This document shows positions 60,182 through 64,000 of a stretch of DNA of 64,000 nucleotides, piece by piece. This stretch comes from Caulochytrium protostelioides (taxonomy: Eukaryota > Chytridiomycota > Caulochytriomycetes > Caulochytriales > Caulochytriaceae). The notes under the pieces were generated by a model. The model was not told where the DNA came from and did not search any database. It saw nothing but the letters and a program-made list of their open reading frames with translations. Location of the stretch: the NCBI GenBank assembly GCA_003615045.1, contig ML014189.1:18776-82775 (forward strand). The letters are read 5' to 3'. The position numbers and the translations under genes are program-made. Numbering within the stretch: position 1 is the first letter of the stretch; every line of letters begins with the position of its first letter.

Positions 60182-62202
60182 GGCGGCAACGCACGATCGG
60201 CACGATCGTGCGACCGGGCTCAATGCGTTGCACGTGGACTTGGACGTCGCATGCATAGCGACCCCTCGTGGCTCCCGTGCTGAAGTCCATGACCGAGCGC
60301 GGAAGGTGATTTTTTCTATTGATGAAATAAGCGTTTCGTATGAGCCGACGCGCTCGCGGCTTTCCGGGCCCCGACGTCCTTTTGCCAGGACCCTGCCAAG
60401 ACACCGACTATCCCGCCGACGGCATGCGCCCGCTCGGCCCTCTAGCGCCCCGGTCCCTTTCCAACAACGGCGATGACGTGAAGCGGTATACTGATGCGCT
60501 GCGAGGATAGACAAGGAGAGGCTGACGTAAGCTACTTACGCAAAACAGGACGGAATATCGTACGAAACGTACCGGAAGCGCGCTGGAAAGAAAGGTTCGC
60601 GCTTTCTACAGACAAATAAAGCACTATGATGTTAGGCCAGTGTGTGTACTTCCGCGTCCAAAGCTGTCTAGGGCTATCTAGAGCTATCGCCTCGATAGTC
60701 CTTTGGGTTACACGTTTCTGAATCTAGGGCTGTTCCGATTGCAACCATTTACGGCGTGGATTAGCAGACGCGCCGCAGCGCCGGGACCCAGTCACCAAAC
60801 TCCGACCGGTGCGGCCGCGAGGGTTGCAGTGACGAACGCGCAGGATGATCAAGAAAGCCCACATACCGGATCGGTGTATACGAGACCCAGAGCTCAGGGG
60901 GTCCAACACCGGCCTCACTCGTCTCACTGGGCCACCATCCCATGGTCGCGACCGCAGGGTCCGCCGCATCGAGGAAACGACGCACGACGCGGGCCCGCCG
61001 GAGAAGGACGCGGTGACGCAGGCCAGGACGAGCTCCTTTGAGAGCCTAGGCGCAACGGACATCCTCCGTCCGGCGATGTCCGCTTGTCCCAAGCCACTCG
61101 CTCATGGTCGCTGTTATGGCCATGTTCTGGGCAGGCCGGCCGGAGGCAGCAGACCGGAGGCCGACGCCAGGCCCCCGGCAGGCACGGCCACGACGGCTCG
61201 GCCTAATCCCCGTTGGCCAAAGGCCGACGGTCTGCGTCCGGGGTCGACCGCTTTGCCCACAGCATCCCGGCGTGCACCCAGCCGATCTCATCGACTCGTG
61301 TCGACGGTCGATGCCACACGAGGGTGGTAAGGCACCTTCATGAGGCGCACCACAGGCCCACTCCTGCATCCATGCATCCCAATGCCAAAACCAAAAAAAG
61401 GAAAGCCAACTCAGCATAGCTAGTCAGCGACTTGGTTTGCGTGATGAGCCCAGAGTTGCACTATCGCCACCACCCACCCCGTGCATGGGAGCCCCGTCAC
61501 AGCCCTCCTCACACTTGGTGAGACGAACGCACCTGCAACGTCCACGGGAACAATGCGAGGACATCGTCAGGAGCGGGCCACTGGACCCGCGCGACCGTCC
61601 CCGCCGTTGCCGCATCGGCACAATACCAACGCCCTCGATCCTCGATCAACCGCCGATCATCCTGCATGGGACCGTCGTCCGGGCCGATCTCGAATGCTGA
61701 CCGGACGCCCCTCCCCGGCGCGGACCCTCATTCCCCGTCATCGTGGCGCGGAACGATGGCGAGAGCGGCCCCGCCTCCCCCGCCCTGCCCCGCCCTGCCC
61801 CGCCGGCCCGAGCAAGGCGTGGTGCCGGCTGGGTCTTCCGCCGACGGCCCGAAAGCGACAGGCCACAGGCAACTGCGCCCGAGCGGTTGCTGTGGCGCGT
61901 CAAATACGGGCCACAGGACGCTCGCGCTGGATAAAGGCATCGGAGGGCGCATCCGCCTCGTGCGCTGCGCACGGCGCTGCGCAACCTTCTAATACTAGCG
62001 CGTTGCGGTTGCGGCTCGTCATCTTGTAACGCCGCGGTAAGCACACCAAGCTACTCTCTCATCAATTGGCGTCGTTATGGATTAGCACGCGACCCACCGG
62101 TGGCTTGACAGACACCTACGAAATCATCGGAATTGGCCCATACGGATGAACATTATTGTCATATGTAACATTTGTAATCTGTCTATCTGTATCTATCTTT
62201 AT

Positions 62203-62290
62203 TATATTATAACATGTTATGTTATGTTGTGTTATGTTGTTATGTTATGTTACGTTATGTTATCTTATGTTATGTTATGTATGTTATAAA
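62203..62290. repeat. TTATG pentanucleotide-type repeat
   Basis: Repeated GTTATGTTAT and TATGTTATGTTG units, imperfect, in AT-rich sequence. It yields a Cys/Tyr/Val-rich spurious frame. Confidence 0.85.
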
Positions 62291-62480
62291 CCTAGCTCGG
62301 ATCGTAATCACTCATTGGCCCTCAAAGTGCATAATGAGATCACTTCTCATAGGAAACAGGCCATATGTGTCGAAAAATGGCCAGAAATCGGCAATTCTAG
62401 GAGGCTCCGGTCAGGAAACGGCCATGTTACAAGATAATTATGGCAACTTTCCTAGAAATTCTCACTGCATCATACATATC

Positions 62481-62512
62481 AAATGAGCCTGATTCTAAAT
62501 GAGCCTGATTCT
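62481..62512. repeat. 16-bp tandem duplication
   Basis: AAATGAGCCTGATTCT occurs twice head to tail with no mismatch. A recent slippage or footprint-like event in gene-free DNA. Confidence 0.9.
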
Positions 62513-63229
62513 AAAAGTTTCTTTTGCATGCAATATGCTTATGGCTCGTCCATCAGACAGTCCAAAAATGCTTTTTACGAAGAAAGTCTCTATGTAATTT
62601 CGAAACAGTGGCCATAAATCGGCGCTTTACCAGGCCTGGCACGTGATAGAGACTCTGTTCGAATTGCTCACTAGGTTGTCTAGCTTCGACTATACTATGT
62701 TGTGCTCGCCTTGTAACAACTGCTTTTCAATCTATATATATACACATGTGAAATGTTGGAAATGCCCGAAATGGCCAATTTTCATTTTCAATTTTCACTA
62801 CGTTTACAAACTGCCCGTGCAGCACTCAAATTTAGAAGTCGAACTGTAGTTTTATAATCATCGAGCCCAATGACCTGGTGCGAATCCGATTTCACAACGC
62901 TGACTGCGGCAAGAAGAGCATGGCGATTGCTTATGTGCTGCCGTCCGTCCGTCGGCAGGGCCGAGCGCATCTTAATACCTTTCCAGCGCTTATCGCGCCT
63001 TCCGCAGGCCTAAAGGCCCGGTGGGGAGACACCCGGACCAGCGTGTGGCCTCGGGGTAGTGTGGGACTTGGTAGCAGCTGGACCCGTTCCGGAAGCCCCT
63101 CACCCACTAAACTCGTCACCCTATCCGCCTGGTGCGTTACACGATACTTTTTGTCATTACAGGCAGCCCTGCTTCCTCGGAAAGGGATCTTTGGCTAAGT
63201 TGGAGCTGTTACTGAAAAACAAAACAATA

Positions 63230-63959
63230 TGTTATGATTAGGGAGGACTAGCGAGCTAGGATACATAAATACTATCCATACATATTCTATATGCACGTAT
63301 TTCATCGAAGGGGATACGAGAGAGAAAAGGGAGCTCGGAACGAATGAAGAGAGGGGAAGAAATCTCCTCGAGGGTCAATCTTATATAGACACTAAACTCC
63401 GACGTCGCCAGTCGGGGTTACGATGGAAGGTTGTGGAAGCCGAGCACTTTTTACAAACACTCGAGGCCCCTCTAATGTAGCACGCCACTTTCGAAAGCTT
63501 TGGGGGCCCACTGGGAAGTTTTTCCTTAAGTGCTAGGAAAAACCCCATTTTGTGTGAGCTGTGTGAATTGAGAGGGAACGCCCCGTGGGTGCCAAAGCCC
63601 GTGCGCGATCGCCGCTTTCGAGCTTAGAAGAGTCCATCGGATATTTCATGAACAACACTCACCTGTGAATTGTAAAGATCGGACGTCAGCCGGCCACGCT
63701 GTGGCCCTATAGTGCCGCATCACTTAATGGCCACCTAGGGTGCATTGATCATTTTCAACAGTTGTCGGGCGCCCTGGCGCCCTACCGGCAAATCCCCGCG
63801 CTGGGATATGGTATTCCCACCTAATCTGCTTAATCCTGGCATGCCGTAACTGACGGGCGCGCCACAGGAACGCGGCGATGCGGAGGACGCCTTTTGCCTT
63901 GGGTGAAGGTAGCACGGGCTCCAAACGTCTTTACGCCCCCGTCCGATGTAGCTAGTGCA
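63230..63959 (+). mobile_element. Putative long terminal repeat at the left end of a retrotransposon
   Basis: The segment starts TGTTATGATTAGGG and ends GTAGCTAGTGCA, fitting TG…CA termini, with a TATATA box at 63382. One base after the CA comes TGGCGACCCCGTCGGGG, whose reverse complement ends GGTCGCCA, the 3' end of an arginine tRNA. Composition differs from the host genes. The left boundary is uncertain, and the second LTR and gag-pol would lie beyond the window, so this is a model rather than a proof. Confidence 0.4.
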
Positions 63960-63960
63960 T

Positions 63961-63977
63961 TGGCGACCCCGTCGGGG
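63961..63977 (+). promoter_or_regulatory. Putative tRNA-Arg primer binding site
   Basis: TGGCGACCCCGTCGGGG is complementary to a tRNA 3' end reading …GGGGTCGCCA. Some eukaryotic tRNA-Arg genes end GGTCG before the added CCA. Its position directly after a CA dinucleotide is that of a reverse-transcription primer site. Confidence 0.35.
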
Positions 63978-64000
63978 CGCGCCTCCCCAGCTCCGGCGGC

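Larger units (their letters stand above)
60182..63229. other. 3 kb without a gene, becoming AT-rich
   Basis: No recognisable coding sequence. GC falls sharply after 62.0 kb. It contains a TTATG-type repeat (62203-62290), a 16-bp direct tandem repeat (62481-62512) and short AT-rich frames without homology. It may be decayed transposon sequence. Confidence 0.5.

Noticed and set aside
62214..62486. 90-codon Cys/Tyr/Val-rich frame
   Set aside because: It is a translation of the TTATG-type repeat.
1..64000. CRISPR arrays, bacterial operons, riboswitches, rRNA or tRNA genes
   Set aside because: No regularly spaced repeats with unique spacers, no tRNA cloverleaf or rRNA sequence that I could support, and the content is eukaryotic.

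Overview
This is eukaryotic nuclear DNA, very GC-rich over most of its length, with dense and mostly intronless genes, short convergent 3' gaps, and GT-AG introns where introns occur. The gene set (Cft2/CPSF2, VPS51, Utp11, Gemin2, Elp3, CHK2-type FHA kinase, SMARCAL1-type annealing helicase, Kcs1-type inositol kinase, eEF2) and an SH3-DH-PH-PX Rho GEF fit an early-diverging, chytrid-like fungus. That placement is an inference from gene content and composition; the sequence alone does not name the organism.

Layout. 1-3407 (-): CPSF2/Cft2, cut off by the left edge. 4559-8755 (+): VPS51. 8893-9660 (-): UTP11. 10543-12018 (+): Gemin2, followed 74 bp later by an ERD2-family membrane protein (12093-12767). 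12967-13185 (-): a tiny CYSTM protein. 13.2-16.4 kb: no convincing gene. 16446-17693 (+): unknown protein. 18747-20063 (-): single-pass Ser/Thr-rich surface protein. 20.1-23.8 kb: repeat-rich, no convincing gene. 23843-26014 (+): unknown protein. 26154-26840 (-): PSMD9/Nas2. 27903-29549 (+): ELP3. 30005-33199 (-): a nine-exon CHK2/Cds1-like checkpoint kinase in a more AT-rich island. 34493-35575 (-): 5-formyltetrahydrofolate cyclo-ligase. 36022-36690 (-): a possible small three-exon gene. 37613-40549 (+): GRF-zinc-finger SNF2 helicase. 41982-47267 (+): SH3-DH-PH-PX Rho GEF. 48220-49695 (+): sphingoid-base phosphate phosphatase. 49851-52424 (-): SET methyltransferase. 53226-54110 (+): hotdog thioesterase. 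55326-58135 (+): eEF2, with an intron directly after the ATG. 58905-60181 (+): an inositol hexakisphosphate kinase-like gene broken by an in-frame TAG. 60.2-64.0 kb: AT-richer and gene-free, ending in what looks like an LTR followed by a tRNA-Arg-type primer binding site.

The genes are housekeeping functions scattered over both strands: RNA processing (CPSF2, Gemin2, UTP11), translation (ELP3, eEF2), trafficking (VPS51, ERD2-like), genome maintenance (CHK2-like, annealing helicase), and polarity and lipid signalling (Rho GEF, LCB phosphatase, IP6K-like). They do not form an operon or an obvious single new system. The most notable items are the Rho GEF domain combination, the hand-spliced checkpoint kinase, the damaged IP6K-like locus, the tight Gemin2/ERD2-like pair and the putative LTR element at the right edge.
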